From Candidatus Synechococcus calcipolaris G9 (GTDB lineage Bacteria; Cyanobacteriota; Cyanobacteriia; Thermosynechococcales; Thermosynechococcaceae), in NCBI RefSeq assembly GCF_029582805.1, contig NZ_JAKKUT010000001.1:303068-367067 (forward strand): a stretch of DNA of 64,000 nucleotides, in the 5' to 3' direction. Positions 63,030 to 64,000 of the stretch are shown one piece after another (position 1 is the stretch's first letter; each line of letters opens with the position of its first letter). The notes beneath the pieces were generated by a model. The model did not search any database. It had not been told where the DNA came from and was given only the letters and a program-made list of their open reading frames with translations. Made by a program: the position numbers and the translations under genes.

Positions 63030-64000
63030 TTATAGGGAGGCAACTAATTTTGCTTCCTCTTCCTTCGACATTAAACGTCCTTGATCGGCAAAGTTCTCAA
63101 TCTGATCAAAATAGAGATAGCGATAGAGATCATTGGCAAAGGGATCAATTTTCTCGCTGACAATCTTTAAGTATTCTTCTGGACTGGGAATTTTTCCTAG
63201 GAGGGCACAAACCGCCGCCAGTTCCGCCGAACCTAAATAAACCTGCGCTCCCTTGCCCATCCGGTTATTAAAATTACGGGTTGAGGTGGAAAACACGGTG
63301 GTATTATCAGCCACTCGGGCCTGATTTCCCATACAAAGGGAGCAGCCAGGCATCTCCATCCGCGCCCCAGCCGCTGCAAAAATGCCGTAGTAGCCTTCTT
63401 CCCGTAGCTTTTCTTCATCCATCCGGGTGGGCGGGGCAATCCAAAGCCGTACTTTGACCGGGCCTTCTCCCTCTAGGACTTTAGCCGCTGCCCGGTAATG
63501 GCCAATATTGGTCATACAAGAACCAATAAAGACTTCCTGAATGGGATCCCCCACACAATCAGAAATGGTTTTAATATTGTCCGGATCATTGGGGGCTGCC
63601 ACGAGGGGTTCTTTGATTTGATCTAGATCCACAATAATGCGATCAGCGTAGTTCGCCTGTTCATCGGCAGAAAGCAGGTGGGGATGGGCTAACCAATCCT
63701 CCATTTTTTTGATCCGTCGCCAGATTGTGCGGGCATCACCATATCCCCGGGCCACCATATTTTTGAGAAGGGCAACATTGGATCGCAGGTACGTGGCAAC
63801 GGTTTCTTCACTGAGTTTGATCGTACAGCCCGCCGCCGATCGCTCCGCCGTCGCATCGGTCAATTCAAAGGCCTGCTCCAATTGCAGATCCGGTAGCCCC
63901 TCCATTTCAATAATCCGCCCGGAGTACACATTCTGTTTATTTTCTTTGCTAACTGTGAGTTTACCCTCTTGCATGGCAACGTAGGGAATGGCATTGACAA
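63030..64000 (-). CDS. acnB: Bifunctional aconitate hydratase 2 (AcnB), 3' part
   Basis: 323 residues visible; the frame is open to the right edge, so the 5' part lies outside the window. Motifs include VNAIPYVAMQEGKLTV at the edge, FIGSCMTNIGHYRAAAKVLE and MPGCSLCMGNQARV, supplying the three Cys ligands of the 4Fe-4S cluster, then FSTSTRNFNNRMGKGAQVYL. It converts citrate to isocitrate in the TCA pathway. AcnB is the usual cyanobacterial aconitase. Confidence 0.95.
   Translation of the reverse strand, partial: VNAIPYVAMQEGKLTVSKENKQNVYSGRIIEMEGLPDLQLEQAFELTDATAERSAAGCTIKLSEETVATYLRSNVALLKNMVARGYGDARTIWRRIKKMEDWLAHPHLLSADEQANYADRIIVDLDQIKEPLVAAPNDPDNIKTISDCVGDPIQEVFIGSCMTNIGHYRAAAKVLEGEGPVKVRLWIAPPTRMDEEKLREEGYYGIFAAAGARMEMPGCSLCMGNQARVADNTTVFSTSTRNFNNRMGKGAQVYLGSAELAAVCALLGKIPSPEEYLKIVSEKIDPFANDLYRYLYFDQIENFADQGRLMSKEEEAKLVASL

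Noticed and set aside
1-64000. Insertion sequences or transposases
   Set aside because: No DDE, HUH or serine transposase motif was found; the Rpn-like gene at 61674 has a transposase-related nuclease fold but no element ends.

Overview
The window comes from a cyanobacterial chromosome. The evidence is the photosynthesis genes (petG, ndhD, chlG, an Flv1-type flavodiiron gene, rpaB, glpX-type F/SBPase, an SLH porin) and the very frequent HIP1 octamer GCGATCGC. The genes fit a unicellular or Synechococcus/Thermosynechococcus-like lineage, but the species cannot be named from sequence alone.

Layout. 1-6.2 kb: the end of a CHAT protease-like gene, der, petG, an RlmD-type rRNA methyltransferase, an AEC transporter and a Coq4-like gene. 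6.4-12.4 kb: a HIP1-free island with a Type III-like restriction-modification operon (mod-mntA-hepT-res, every junction overlapping). It is bounded by 37-bp direct repeats that copy the 3' end of the neighbouring DUF1345 gene. 12.4-28 kb: core genes (porin, DUF697 GTPase, FHA-PBP1, flavodiiron protein, ygfZ, furA, DUF2808, tRNA-Leu, aroA, pgeF). 28-36 kb: an MFS gene facing a tandem of three paralogous Rieske oxygenases, a cNMP-binding protein, F/SBPase and a second MFS gene. 36.4-38.3 kb: a degraded defence-type patch with an orphan AbrB/MazE antitoxin, an HsdR N-terminal remnant and two convergent Uma2 genes. 38.5-41.7 kb: ndhD, an anti-sigma ATPase and chlG.

41.7-48.8 kb is the standout region: a decayed sedentary integron. 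Seven cassettes all lie on the minus strand. Six attC sites of 86-88 bp can be recognised. They have paired arms (extra-base asymmetry is visible in four), core sites GTTRRRY/RYYYAAC or close variants, and in four sites the stop codon of the gene sits inside the core. Beyond the first cassette a divergent small ORF carries the N-terminal motif of an integron integrase (LLDQVRDAIRLKHYSYRTEQ) and then stops. Cargo: a GNAT, an unrecognised two-gene module (400 + 301 aa), a second GNAT, a peroxiredoxin, DUF1810, GIY-YIG plus a small partner, and HigBA. The array ends 3 bp from the chlG stop codon.

48.9-64 kb: an SRPBCC-like protein, hemC, an RlmB/TrmH methyltransferase, DUF1816, a GAF/PAS histidine kinase, a secreted GH5-CBM2 cellulase, rpaB, a conserved cyanobacterial protein, a TPR-CHAT protein with an exact 126-bp repeat period, an Rpn-like nuclease, a HicA-like ORF, a RidA fragment and the 3' part of acnB.

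The functional themes are photosynthetic housekeeping plus three separate accessory layers: an R-M/toxin-antitoxin island, an integron cassette array, and scattered Uma2/CHAT/TA remnants. The best candidates for an undescribed system are the two-gene cassette at 45278-47360 and the toxin-antitoxin pair built into the R-M operon.
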